From positions 1 to 46,822 of the forward strand of contig NZ_CALDKF010000007.1 in NCBI RefSeq assembly GCF_937898925.1: a stretch of DNA of 46,822 bases. Reading direction: 5' to 3'. Origin of the DNA: an uncultured Methanobrevibacter sp. GTDB lineage: Archaea > Methanobacteriota > Methanobacteria > Methanobacteriales > Methanobacteriaceae. Positions 34,369 through 43,272 of the stretch are shown one piece after another; position 1 is the stretch's first letter, and each line of letters begins with the position of its first letter. The translations under genes were made by a program, and so were the position numbers. The notes below the pieces were generated by a model. The model made no database searches and was not told the DNA's origin. It worked only from the letters and a program-made list of their open reading frames with translations.

Positions 34369-36113
34369 TGATAAGAGAGTACTTCAGTGAAAGGTTTGGC
34401 CTTACAGAAGAGGGTTCAGATAATTTGCTTAAAGGCATCTTATATACTGCACTTCAAAATATTTCATTCATGTTTCCAGTAGGGCTTTATTCATTGCTTC
34501 TTTATATTTGGATCAATCCATTAATTGGCGGTGAAATTATTGAGCCTAATTTAGGATTGTTCATTGTTGCCATATTGATTGTATTGGGAATCATTTTCGC
34601 ATTTTCATGGAAACAGTATCATTTTGTATTCAATACAACCTATGTTGAAAGTGAAAACAGGAGAATAAATTTAGGCGAAAACTTAAGAAAATTGCCTCTT
34701 TCCTTTTTTGAAAGAAGGGATTTGGCTGACTTGACTGCAACTATCATGAATGACTGCACTGATTTGGAGCATGTTTTCTCACATGCAATTCCACAACTAT
34801 TAGGTTCAATACTATCTCTGATTCTTGTGGCTATCGGTTTGCTGTTCTTTGATTGGAGACTGGCTATTGCCTTATTATGGGTAGTTCCAATAGCTTTTAT
34901 AATAATTTATTTCTCAAGGAAAATGATTTATAAGGGCAGTGAAATCATAACCGCAGATTTGCTTGAATGTGGGGATTCCATGCAGGAGTGCATTGAATCC
35001 ATTCGTGACTTGAAATCATATAACTATGAGAATGAATACTTGTCTAAATTAACCGAAATCACTGGAAGAATAGAAAAATCAAGAATCAAATCTGAATTGA
35101 TGGCTTCTGTTGGTGTAGTTACAGGCAAAGTTGTATTGAATCTCGGAATAGTTTCTGTGATAGTGGTTGGCTCAAGTCTAATCATGAATGGGCAAGTTTC
35201 TATTTTTACTCTTTTGATATTCCTGATAGCTTCTGCAACTGTTTATGCACCAGTTGAAAACGGATTGTTGTTCTTAACTGAAATATTGATGATGGATATT
35301 AAGATTGATAGGGCAAAAGAGATTGAAGAACTTGTTATTGAAGGTGGCTTAACTGAATATTCCTTGGATAGTTATGATATTGAATTTAATGATGTCAATT
35401 TCAATTATGATGACTTGAAAAATGTCTTGACTGATATCAATTTCATTGCAAAGCAAGGTGAAGTCACAGCACTTGTCGGGCCTTCTGGTGGAGGAAAATC
35501 CACTGTTTCAAAGCTTGCAGCAAGATTCTGGGATCCTGTTTCCGGTGAAGTTTCACTTGGTGGGCAAAACTTGGCGGATCTTGACAGTGAAAAGCTTCTT
35601 GAGAACTTTTCAATTGTTTTCCAGGATGTAATATTGTTCAATGATACTATAATGGAGAATATTCGTGTAGGTAAAAAGGATGCAAGTGATGAAGAGGTAA
35701 TTGAAGCAGCAAGACTTGCAGAATGTGAAGAATTTGTCCAAAAGCTTCCAAATGGATATGATACTGTCATTGGTGAAAATGGTGAGCTATTGTCTGGAGG
35801 CCAAAGGCAAAGGATTTCCATTGCAAGGGCTTTGCTTAAGGATGCTAATGTAATCCTTTTGGATGAGGCAACTTCCTTTTTGGATGTTGAAAATGAATCC
35901 AAGATTCAAAAGGCAATCTCAACTTTAATCAAAAGCAAAACTGTTATTATTATTGCTCATAGGATGCGTACCATTGCAAACGCTGATAAAATAGTTGTCT
36001 TAGATGAAGGTAGAATTGTTGAGCAAGGTTCACCTGATGAGTTAATTGCTTGTGATGGTTTATTCAAACGCATGGTTGAATTACAAAAATTAAGTGGAGA
36101 CTGGAAAATCTGA
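34368..36113 (+). CDS. ABC transporter, exporter-fold half-transporter 2
   Basis: This is the 581-residue partner of the preceding protein, with six helices (residues 20-300) and an ATPase domain. Walker A is GPSGGGKS near 369-376, signature LSGGQRQR near 476, Walker B VILLDEATS near 496, and a switch His in AHRMR. The start codon overlaps the previous stop, so the two subunits are made together and should form a heterodimer. Both Walker A motifs read SGGGK rather than the common SGSGK. A hairpin follows before the ECF genes. Confidence 0.85.
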   Translation: MIREYFSERFGLTEEGSDNLLKGILYTALQNISFMFPVGLYSLLLYIWINPLIGGEIIEPNLGLFIVAILIVLGIIFAFSWKQYHFVFNTTYVESENRRINLGENLRKLPLSFFERRDLADLTATIMNDCTDLEHVFSHAIPQLLGSILSLILVAIGLLFFDWRLAIALLWVVPIAFIIIYFSRKMIYKGSEIITADLLECGDSMQECIESIRDLKSYNYENEYLSKLTEITGRIEKSRIKSELMASVGVVTGKVVLNLGIVSVIVVGSSLIMNGQVSIFTLLIFLIASATVYAPVENGLLFLTEILMMDIKIDRAKEIEELVIEGGLTEYSLDSYDIEFNDVNFNYDDLKNVLTDINFIAKQGEVTALVGPSGGGKSTVSKLAARFWDPVSGEVSLGGQNLADLDSEKLLENFSIVFQDVILFNDTIMENIRVGKKDASDEEVIEAARLAECEEFVQKLPNGYDTVIGENGELLSGGQRQRISIARALLKDANVILLDEATSFLDVENESKIQKAISTLIKSKTVIIIAHRMRTIANADKIVVLDEGRIVEQGSPDELIACDGLFKRMVELQKLSGDWKI

Positions 36114-36135
36114 TTCTTATTTCCATAATTGCAAT

Positions 36136-36154
36136 GGGGAAATCTAATTTCCCC
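36136..36154 (+). terminator. hairpin between ABC pair and ECF genes
   Basis: GGGGAAAT (36136-36143) pairs perfectly with ATTTCCCC (36147-36154) around a three-base loop. A pyrimidine-rich stretch follows. It may be a partial terminator that sets the ratio of exporter-fold subunits to ECF subunits. Confidence 0.55.
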
Positions 36155-36237
36155 TTCCTCTTTTATAATAAGAGTAACTGCATTTTCCATTTTTATAATA
36201 AAATTTATCCACTTTAAAAAAATTAAGGAGAAAAATT

Positions 36238-36819
36238 ATGAGTGAAAGATTAAATGTAAAGGATTTGATCACTGTAGGTATTTTCTCAGTGATTATAATC
36301 GTTTTGGTATTTATTTTTGGAATGCTTGGCTATATCCCTATAGTGATGTTAGCACTTCCAATTATAGCTGCATTGGTTTGTGGAATCCCATATATGCTGT
36401 TCCTAACAAGGGTCAATAAGTTTGGAATGGTAACTTTAATGGGTTTGATTTTAGGAATTGTAATGTTTTTGTCAGGCCATACTTGGGTTCCTATACTTGT
36501 ATTCACACTATGTGCATTCATTGCTGATTGCATTTTAAAGATGGGAAATTATTCCTCTTTAAAGAATTCCATTATAAGTCATGGTGTCTTTATACTTGGA
36601 ATCATGGGTAATATGTTACCGTTTTTCATCTTAAGAGACTTTTATATGGAATCTATGCGCACTTCAATGGGAGCAGATTATGTAAATACAGTTGCACCAT
36701 TCATAACAAATGAATTTTTAATCGTCTTAATAATTTTAACATTCATTTGTGGTTTAATCAGTGCATATATTGGAAAAATCGTTCTTAAAAAGCATTTTGA
36801 AAAAGCGGGTATTGCTTAA
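36238..36819 (+). CDS. MptD-family putative ECF transporter S component
   Basis: This 193-residue membrane protein has about six helices. It fits the Trep_Strep/MptD family of putative substrate-binding S components of energy-coupling-factor importers, with the VKDLITVGIFSVI start and a terminal KKHFEKAG. The substrate is not known for most members; related ECF systems in Gram-positive bacteria have been linked to haem. AAGGAG precedes the ATG at good distance. The T and double-A subunits follow on the same strand, so the importer is complete. Confidence 0.78.
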   Translation: MSERLNVKDLITVGIFSVIIIVLVFIFGMLGYIPIVMLALPIIAALVCGIPYMLFLTRVNKFGMVTLMGLILGIVMFLSGHTWVPILVFTLCAFIADCILKMGNYSSLKNSIISHGVFILGIMGNMLPFFILRDFYMESMRTSMGADYVNTVAPFITNEFLIVLIILTFICGLISAYIGKIVLKKHFEKAGIA

Positions 36820-36858
36820 GAATTGTAAAAGATTTAATTGACAAATTGGTGAGACTAA

Positions 36859-37587
36859 ATGGAATTAGGACTGAATAATGAAGAGAAAACATTCTTTAAC
36901 TTGGATCCACGTACAAAGATTTTCCTCCTCGTGATTTTAAGTTTCATGGTTTTTAATGATGTGCCCTTTTATATAAGTGGAATTTTAGTTTTAATTCCAT
37001 TCTTATGTTTATTATTTTCAAATCATAAAAAAACAGCCATAATTTACTTTGTGTTATATTTAATTGCCAAATATATTCAAATTTACTTGCTTCCAAGCTC
37101 TACAGGCATAATTGCAATTATATTGATAACTGTTAGCTATACCGCTTCTCGAATGTTGCCTATTCTTTTGATGGGTTATTATACAATAAGCACTACAAAG
37201 GTAAGTGAATTTATAGCTTCTATGGAAAGAAGCAATGTTCCAAAGGACATAACAATTCCATTTTCTGTCATATTCAGATATATTCCATCAGTATATGAAG
37301 AGATTAAGGCAATCACAAATGCAATGAAAATGAGAGGGTTTGGATTAACATTGAAATCATTGAAGAATCCCTTAAAGATGGTTGAATTTTACATGGTTCC
37401 CATTTTAATCAGTGCTGTTAAAACAAGTGATGAATTGTCTGCAGCATCTCTCACAAGAGGTCTCAGCAGTCCTAAAAAAAGGACTCATTTGGTTAAAGTG
37501 AAATTCATGCTATTGGATTACATATTGATTGCAATTGCAATTGTTGGATTTTTGGTTTATGCATTTTATTTTATAGGAGGGCATTGA
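36859..37587 (+). CDS. ECF transporter transmembrane component EcfT
   Basis: This is a 242-residue CbiQ/EcfT-type membrane scaffold with five to six helices. A cytoplasmic coupling region carries the Ala-Arg-Gly type motifs AMKMRGFG near residues 155-162 and LTRGLSS near 200-206, which contact the ATPase grooves. The N-terminus has the family-typical LDPRTKIFLLVILSF. It is placed between the S component and the double ATPase, which begins two bases after its stop. Confidence 0.87.
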   Translation: MELGLNNEEKTFFNLDPRTKIFLLVILSFMVFNDVPFYISGILVLIPFLCLLFSNHKKTAIIYFVLYLIAKYIQIYLLPSSTGIIAIILITVSYTASRMLPILLMGYYTISTTKVSEFIASMERSNVPKDITIPFSVIFRYIPSVYEEIKAITNAMKMRGFGLTLKSLKNPLKMVEFYMVPILISAVKTSDELSAASLTRGLSSPKKRTHLVKVKFMLLDYILIAIAIVGFLVYAFYFIGGH

Positions 37588-37588
37588 T

Positions 37589-39025
37589 TTGATTAATATT
37601 GATAATATTTCATTTTCCTACAATGATGAGGCCAATTTAGAAAACATCAATCTTAAGATTGAAAAGGGTGAAGTCATCCTATTATGCGGTGAATCCGGTT
37701 GCGGCAAAACAACCTTGACCCGTTTTTTAAATGGTCTCATTCCAAACTTCTTTGATGGAAAAAGAGACGGGGAGGTTTATTTGAATTATGATGCAATAAG
37801 TGAAATGCCTATTTATGAAATAGCTGAACATATGGGGTCCGTGTTTCAAAATCCTAAAACACAATTTTTCAATGTTGATACAACAAGTGAATTGGTATTT
37901 GGTTGTGAAAATTTAGGCATTGATGAGGATGAAATCAAAAAGAGATTAAATCTTGTTGTCAGTGACTTCAATCTAGAAAATTTGCTAGATAAGAATATTT
38001 TCAAGTTATCCGGTGGTGAAAAGCAGAAAATTGCTTGTGCTTCCGTTTCTGCTGTTTTTCCTGAGGTTTTGGTTTTGGATGAGCCATCTTCTAATTTAGA
38101 TTCTGAGTCCAGTTGGCATTTTGAGGAAATAGTCAAAAAATGGAAGGAACAGGGCAAAACTGTAATCATTGCAGAGCATAAGTTATTCTTTTTGCCAAAT
38201 GTAGTAGACCGGGTAATCTATCTAAAGGATGGGAAGATTTCTAATAAATGGGCAATTGATGAATTCAAAGGTCTTGACCATAGGAATTTAGGCTTAAGGC
38301 AATTGAACTTGGAGAATCTAAAGGTTAAAAGAAACGATTACTATTCTAAAGATAATGAATTTTTTGAGCTTAAAGACTTTAATTTTAAATATGGCAAGAA
38401 ACATGCCTTAAAAATTGACAATATTAAGATTCCAAAAAATGAGATAATAGCAATCATTGGAAGGAATGGGGCTGGAAAATCAACTTTTGCAAATTGTTTA
38501 TGCGGCCTTAAAAGATCATGTAATGGTGAGCTAATTTATGATGGCAAGTCTTTTAATAGGAAGGATAGATTAAAGAGCACTTATATGGTAATGCAGGATG
38601 TTAACCATCAATTGTTCTCTGAAAGTGTAATTGATGAAGTGCTATTGAGTATGGATGAAGAGGATATTGATTTTGCAGAAGAGATTTTGAGCAATTTAAA
38701 TCTAATCCATTTAAAAGATGCTCATCCAATGGCTTTATCAGGTGGAGAAAAGCAGAGAGTAGCTATTGCATCAGCTATTGCTTCTGGAAAGGAAATATTG
38801 ATTTTTGATGAACCAACCAGCGGATTAGATTTAAAGAATATGATGAAAGTAAGTGAAAACTTAAGGTATCTTCAAAGCATTGGGGTAAGTTCCTTCATTA
38901 TCACTCATGATTATGAATTGATTATGGAAACATGTTCACATATAATTCATATTGAAGAGGGTAGAATAATTGATAATTACAAAATGGATGAAGAAAAACT
39001 AAAGGAATTCTTCTTAAGAAATTAA
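37589..39025 (+). CDS. ECF transporter ATPase, two fused domains (EcfA-EcfA')
   Basis: This 478-residue protein contains two ABC ATPase domains in one chain. Domain 1 has Walker A GESGCGKT near 34-41, signature LSGGEKQK near 142 and Walker B VLVLDEP near 161. Domain 2 has Walker A GRNGAGKS near 291-298, signature LSGGEKQR near 386 and ILIFDEP near 405. It powers the ECF importer together with the two genes upstream. The start is TTG with GGAGG eight bases upstream. The following T-rich gap (39026-39103) is the convergent end with a flavodoxin-like gene. Confidence 0.88.
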   Translation: MINIDNISFSYNDEANLENINLKIEKGEVILLCGESGCGKTTLTRFLNGLIPNFFDGKRDGEVYLNYDAISEMPIYEIAEHMGSVFQNPKTQFFNVDTTSELVFGCENLGIDEDEIKKRLNLVVSDFNLENLLDKNIFKLSGGEKQKIACASVSAVFPEVLVLDEPSSNLDSESSWHFEEIVKKWKEQGKTVIIAEHKLFFLPNVVDRVIYLKDGKISNKWAIDEFKGLDHRNLGLRQLNLENLKVKRNDYYSKDNEFFELKDFNFKYGKKHALKIDNIKIPKNEIIAIIGRNGAGKSTFANCLCGLKRSCNGELIYDGKSFNRKDRLKSTYMVMQDVNHQLFSESVIDEVLLSMDEEDIDFAEEILSNLNLIHLKDAHPMALSGGEKQRVAIASAIASGKEILIFDEPTSGLDLKNMMKVSENLRYLQSIGVSSFIITHDYELIMETCSHIIHIEEGRIIDNYKMDEEKLKEFFLRN

Positions 39026-39103
39026 TTATATTTTTTATAATTTAATTCTTTTTTATTCTTTTTTATTCTTTTTTATTTTTTTTATTCTTTTTCTTAATTT
39101 TTT

Positions 39104-39709
39104 TTATTTTTTACTTAATTCAACACCTATTTCAAAGGCATTTTTTAAATCCAGTTCAAACTCTTTTTCTTTTTCTTTAATTTCATCTTCAGTCTTTTTC
39201 TTGCTTGTCATTCCTTTGTATGATTCATAAACTTTAACTTCACCATTTAACATTTTAAATAGGTCTTCTGTTGATTTGAGATGTGGACGAACATTTTTTT
39301 CAAAATGCTTTTTTGGAGAGATAACACTATAAAAGATACCTACATTGACTTTTCCTTTGTAATAGTAATTCCTATCATATGAAACAATACAATATATTAA
39401 TCTTTCAACTAAAGCCCTGTAATGGCTAGTTGGTTCATTGAAGAATATTTGAGAACCTATTAAAAGTGTATCCGCATTAAGAATCTTTTCAATTATTGGA
39501 GATAAATCATCTTTCCAGTAACATTTGAAGTTTTCTTTATTTTTCTTTTTGCATATGGAACAGATCATGCAACCTCTCATATCTATTTTGTATAAATCAA
39601 AGTATTCAACTTCACTGCCTACAGATTTAGCACCTTCAGCTGCGGATTTCAATAGTTTTCCTATTTCCTGTTTAATTTTTGGGTCTGCATTAATTACAAT
39701 AGTTTTCAT
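39104..39709 (-). CDS. flavodoxin-like protein with a cysteine cluster
   Basis: This 201-residue flavodoxin-fold protein of the NADPH-dependent FMN reductase/iron-sulfur flavoprotein group starts with VINADPK in place of the usual GSPR phosphate loop. The cysteine spacing is C-x2-C-x2-C-x9-C (residues 47-63), longer than in the iron-sulfur flavoprotein at 10750. The flavin contact is LIGSQIFFNEPTSHY near 86-100. A charged C-terminal helix ends the protein. It may act in electron transfer for the neighbouring ECF/methyltransferase system, but this rests only on position. GGTGG precedes the ATG. Confidence 0.78.
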   Translation of the reverse strand: MKTIVINADPKIKQEIGKLLKSAAEGAKSVGSEVEYFDLYKIDMRGCMICSICKKKNKENFKCYWKDDLSPIIEKILNADTLLIGSQIFFNEPTSHYRALVERLIYCIVSYDRNYYYKGKVNVGIFYSVISPKKHFEKNVRPHLKSTEDLFKMLNGEVKVYESYKGMTSKKKTEDEIKEKEKEFELDLKNAFEIGVELSKK

Positions 39710-39789
39710 CTTTCCACCTTTTTCTTATTAAATTTATAAATAATGGGCTTTATAAAAATTGCTTTTTTAAACTTTTTCTAAACTTCTTT

Positions 39790-39866
39790 TTAATACTTTT
39801 TAATACTTTTTAGATACTTTTCAGATACTTTTTAGATACTTTTCAGATACTTTTTAGATATTTTTA
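39790..39866. repeat. 10/11-bp tandem repeat before the glycohydrolase
   Basis: Seven consecutive units of about ten to eleven bases run TAATACTTTT then TAGATACTTTT and CAGATACTTTT alternately, so a 22-base higher-order period appears. The array ends about 50 bases before the ATG of the ADP-ribosylglycohydrolase gene, upstream of its TATA-like AGTATATAATA at 39890. The period is close to one helical turn. Confidence 0.65.
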
Positions 39867-39915
39867 TAAGTAACGGAGTTCATAATTATAGTATATAATA
39901 ATATGGGGGTAAAAT

Positions 39916-40701
39916 ATGAAAGGAATTATTGGCGCAATCGCTGGAGATATTATAGGGTCTGTTTATGAGTTCCATCCTATCAAGACTAAGGAATTCTCTC
40001 TTTTTAAAAAAAATTCTTCATTTACAGATGATTCAATCATGACACTTGCTGTAGCTCAATGGCTACTCAATGATAAAAATTCAAAAGGAGAATTGGTTAA
40101 ACAACTTCAAATCTTTGGACACAGGTATCCTAAAGGAGGATATGGCAGAATGTTCAACAATTGGCTGAGGACTGAAAATCCAGAGCCTTATGATAGTTGG
40201 GGGAACGGTTCAGCAATGAGGGTTTCTCCTGTTGCATGGGTTGGAGACTCCTTGGAGGAAGTTCAAAAGTTGGCAAGGATTTCCGCGGAAGTAACCCATA
40301 ATCATCCGGAAGGAATCAAGGGAGCATTAGCCACTGCAGATGCTATCTATTTGGCAAAACTTGGATCCTCAAAGGAAGAAATCAGAGACCATATAGAAAT
40401 AAGATATGATTATGATTTAAGTAGGACAGTTGATGAAATAAGGCCTTACTATAAGTTTGATGTATCATGTCAAGGGTCTGTTCCAGAATCTATCATTTGC
40501 TTTTTAGAGGCTAGGGATTATGAGGATGCAATTAGAAATTGCATTTCCTTAGGTGGAGATGCAGATACAATGGCTGCTATTGCAGGAGGAATTGCATCTG
40601 CATTCTGGGAAGTTCCAAACGATATACACTCTAAATCAATTAATAGGTTATCTGATGACCTTTTAGATGTTTTAATAAAATTTGAGAATAAGTTTTTATA
40701 A
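39916..40701 (+). CDS. ADP-ribosylglycohydrolase (DraG family)
   Basis: This 261-residue enzyme of the ADP-ribosylglycohydrolase fold should remove ADP-ribose from proteins or other targets using two magnesium ions. The metal ligands are visible in FTDDSIMT near residues 37-44 and in SLGGDADTMAAIAGG near 213-227. Supporting motifs are NGSAMRVSPVAW near 96-107 and THNHPEGIKGA near 128-138. Length is normal. No DraT-type transferase lies nearby. It may work with the DUF1810 protein encoded 105 bases downstream. Confidence 0.9.
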   Translation: MKGIIGAIAGDIIGSVYEFHPIKTKEFSLFKKNSSFTDDSIMTLAVAQWLLNDKNSKGELVKQLQIFGHRYPKGGYGRMFNNWLRTENPEPYDSWGNGSAMRVSPVAWVGDSLEEVQKLARISAEVTHNHPEGIKGALATADAIYLAKLGSSKEEIRDHIEIRYDYDLSRTVDEIRPYYKFDVSCQGSVPESIICFLEARDYEDAIRNCISLGGDADTMAAIAGGIASAFWEVPNDIHSKSINRLSDDLLDVLIKFENKFL

Positions 40702-40806
40702 TCTCAAATTCTTTCTATTATTTTTTCTTTTTTCTTTTTTTCATTTTTTTATTTTTTATTTCTATTCATTTTCAAATGGAATCTCAACAAATAAAGGGGG
40801 TATAAT

Positions 40807-41214
40807 ATGAGTGTTGAAAGGTTTATAGATGCACAAAAAGCAGATTATGATATTGCTTTTAGGGAAATCAGCAACGGTAAGAAAAGAAATCATTATATGT
40901 GGTATATATTTCCTCAAGTCAAAGGTTTAGGCAGGAGCTCTACAGCTAAATATTATGGCATTGATGGTTTGGATGAAGCAAGGGAATATATGGAAAATGA
41001 ATATTTGGGAAATAATCTGATTGCCATATCCAATGAATTATTGAAATTGGAAACCAATGATCCTGTAGAGATATTTGGCGATATAGATAGCAAAAAATTA
41101 AGAAGTTCCATGACATTATTTGAATTGGTCAGTGACAATGATGTATTCTCTTTAGTATTGGAAAAATATTTTGATGGAAAAAGAGACCAAATTACTCTGG
41201 ATTTGATGAAATAA
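40807..41214 (+). CDS. DUF1810 family protein
   Basis: This 135-residue protein matches the DUF1810 family. Its N-terminal signature is FIDAQKADYDIAFREISNGKK, followed by HYMWYIFPQVKGLGRSSTA near residues 29-47, YYGIDGLDEAREYM near 49-62 and SMTLFELV near 101-108. The catalytic activity is not established to my knowledge. Its position directly after an ADP-ribosylglycohydrolase on the same strand suggests a link to ADP-ribose or nucleotide metabolism, which is an inference. GGGGGT precedes the ATG. Confidence 0.82.
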   Translation: MSVERFIDAQKADYDIAFREISNGKKRNHYMWYIFPQVKGLGRSSTAKYYGIDGLDEAREYMENEYLGNNLIAISNELLKLETNDPVEIFGDIDSKKLRSSMTLFELVSDNDVFSLVLEKYFDGKRDQITLDLMK

Positions 41215-41448
41215 TTAATTTTTCATTTTTTCAAATATTTTTATATTTTTTAATTTTTTTAATTTTTTTTTAATTATTTTTAAAAATTTTTATAATTTTT
41301 TTATCTTTTTTAGTATTTTTAGATAAATTTAATTATACTTTTATTCAAATATATTCATAATATTATTGAACTTGAAGTTCAATTTAAAAAAACATTTCGT
41401 AATAAACAAATAATAAATAATATGCATCTAATTTAAATGGTGGTAATA

Positions 41449-43068
41449 ATGCAAAGAAGAACATTATCACGTTTTGATGAGATTATAAAAGTCTTTAGGA
41501 AATACGATTTTGATAAGTTTTTAGGTCAAACTACTCGTAATAAGATAAGTCCATTTAGAAGTGATGCTGATAATAAGGAATTATTGAAGGAAGACTTTCC
41601 AGAAAGATTAAGATTAATGCTTCAAGAGCTTGGAACAACATTCATTAAATTTGGTCAATTGCTTGCTTCAAGGCCAGATATAGTTGGTGAAAGAATTAGT
41701 GAAGAGCTTTCACAGCTGCATGATGATAATCCTCCAGTTGGCTATGAAGAGATTAAGGAAATGATTGAAACTCAACTTGGAGGAAATATAGAAGAACTCT
41801 TTGCTGAATTTTCTAAAAAACCACTTGCCACAGCTTCAATTGCTCAAGTTCACGAGGCTAAATTACCTACTGGTGAGAGAGTGGCTGTAAAGGTTCAAAA
41901 GCCTAATGTTGCTGAGATTGTAGAAACTGATTTAAGCATAATGAAATTCATTGCCAATGAATCCGATAGATTCAACACAAGCCTCAAGCACCTAAATCTT
42001 CCAGCTGTTCTTCATGAATTCGATAAGTCAATTCATAAGGAAATGGATTTTGACAATGAATTAATGAATATCAGACATTTGAATGACAATTTCAAATATA
42101 ATGATAAGATAATCGTTCCAACCACATATCCTGATTATTCAACTGAAAAAGTTTTGACTATGGAATATGTTGATGGCATTAAATTATCTGAAGTCATAGC
42201 TGGTGATGACCCAAAATACAATAAGATACTTATTGCAGATAGGATAGTTCGTTCCTATTTCCAACAGCTATTCCTTGATGGTTTTTTCCATGCAGACCCT
42301 CATCCAGGCAATATCTTTGTAACAGAGGACAATGCGATATGTTATATTGATTTTGGAATGATGGGATCTCTTGATGAGGATTTCAGGCAAGATTTGGCTG
42401 AATTGATGATTTATTTCTCTGACCGTAATATTGATGGATTGATTAATCAGCTAATCCGTATGGACATTCTAAATGAAAAAACAGACATCAACATTTTAAA
42501 AAGCGACCTTAATGATTTGTTTGCAAAGTATTATGGTGTAGAGCTTAGTCGTTTCAATGGTATTATTGAAGACTTGCTTTTCCTAATGCAAAAATTCGAT
42601 GTAAGATTGCCAAATGAATTTGTTTTAATGGCTAGAGGATTGTCAATGGTTGAAAATACAGGATTGAGTTTAGATCCGGATATTGATGTTGTAGCTCTTC
42701 TTAAGCCATTTGCTCGCAAGCTAATGGTTCAAAGATACAATCCTTTAAAAATGGCAAGCAATGCAAAAAACAGTTTTTTTGCCTTTGAACATGCCCTTAG
42801 GGCATTGCCAAGTCTTATTTCAAAAACAATATATAAGGTTGAAGAAGGTGAAGTGACTGTAAATATTGAAATAAAGCATATTAGTGAAATAGCAAACCAG
42901 CTTTCTCTTGCAATCATTATTGCAGCACTTTTAGTCGGTTCTTCACTAGTAATGTTGATTGATGTAGGGCCTAGATTCTATGAAATGCCTGTACTTGGTT
43001 TTGTAGGGTTTACGATAAGCCTTGTGCTTGGTGTATTCACTGTCGTAAGGTATTTCATTGAGTTTTAG
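41449..43068 (+). CDS. ABC1/UbiB-family atypical kinase-like protein
   Basis: This 539-residue protein of the ABC1/AarF/UbiB family has the N-terminal KxGQ motif in FIKFGQLLASRPD, followed by the Ala-rich nucleotide loop ATASIAQVH and AVKVQKP. Downstream are HADPHPGNIFV and IDFGMMG, equivalent to kinase catalytic and metal loops. Two membrane helices are at the C-terminus. Members support isoprenoid-lipid or quinone metabolism in bacteria; methanogens lack ubiquinone, so the role here may concern membrane isoprenoid lipids. I chose the ATG at 41449, because GGTGG just before it is the ribosome-binding site and overlaps an upstream ATG at 41437. Confidence 0.88.
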   Translation: MQRRTLSRFDEIIKVFRKYDFDKFLGQTTRNKISPFRSDADNKELLKEDFPERLRLMLQELGTTFIKFGQLLASRPDIVGERISEELSQLHDDNPPVGYEEIKEMIETQLGGNIEELFAEFSKKPLATASIAQVHEAKLPTGERVAVKVQKPNVAEIVETDLSIMKFIANESDRFNTSLKHLNLPAVLHEFDKSIHKEMDFDNELMNIRHLNDNFKYNDKIIVPTTYPDYSTEKVLTMEYVDGIKLSEVIAGDDPKYNKILIADRIVRSYFQQLFLDGFFHADPHPGNIFVTEDNAICYIDFGMMGSLDEDFRQDLAELMIYFSDRNIDGLINQLIRMDILNEKTDINILKSDLNDLFAKYYGVELSRFNGIIEDLLFLMQKFDVRLPNEFVLMARGLSMVENTGLSLDPDIDVVALLKPFARKLMVQRYNPLKMASNAKNSFFAFEHALRALPSLISKTIYKVEEGEVTVNIEIKHISEIANQLSLAIIIAALLVGSSLVMLIDVGPRFYEMPVLGFVGFTISLVLGVFTVVRYFIEF

Positions 43069-43069
43069 A

Positions 43070-43103
43070 CAAACTTTTAGAAAAAGTTTGATCAAAACTT
43101 TTT
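43070..43103 (+). terminator. two overlapping hairpins after the UbiB-like gene
   Basis: CAAACTTTT (43070-43078) pairs perfectly with AAAAGTTTG (43082-43090). The right arm can instead pair as AAAAAGTTT with AAACTTTTT just downstream (43081-43103), so the two hairpins exclude each other. T-runs follow the second. Termination is the simple reading. Confidence 0.65.
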
Positions 43104-43272
43104 CTTTTTTATTTAGTTATTCTTCTATTTTTCATTTTCTTTTTTTTTATTTGTATATTCTTTAATTTTTCTATTTTAGATAAGTTTATTATTAATTTTA
43201 ATCTAATAGTTTAATAGATAATTATATTAAAAAATAGATTAATTTTTATTAATTAATCAAAGGATGTATTAA

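Noticed and set aside
32578..36113. Multidrug exporter pair (MdlAB-like) as the main reading
   Set aside because: The fold allows it, but the DtxR-type operator, AraC neighbour and complete ECF importer in the same cluster favour a role in metal or tetrapyrrole handling. Drug export remains an alternative.
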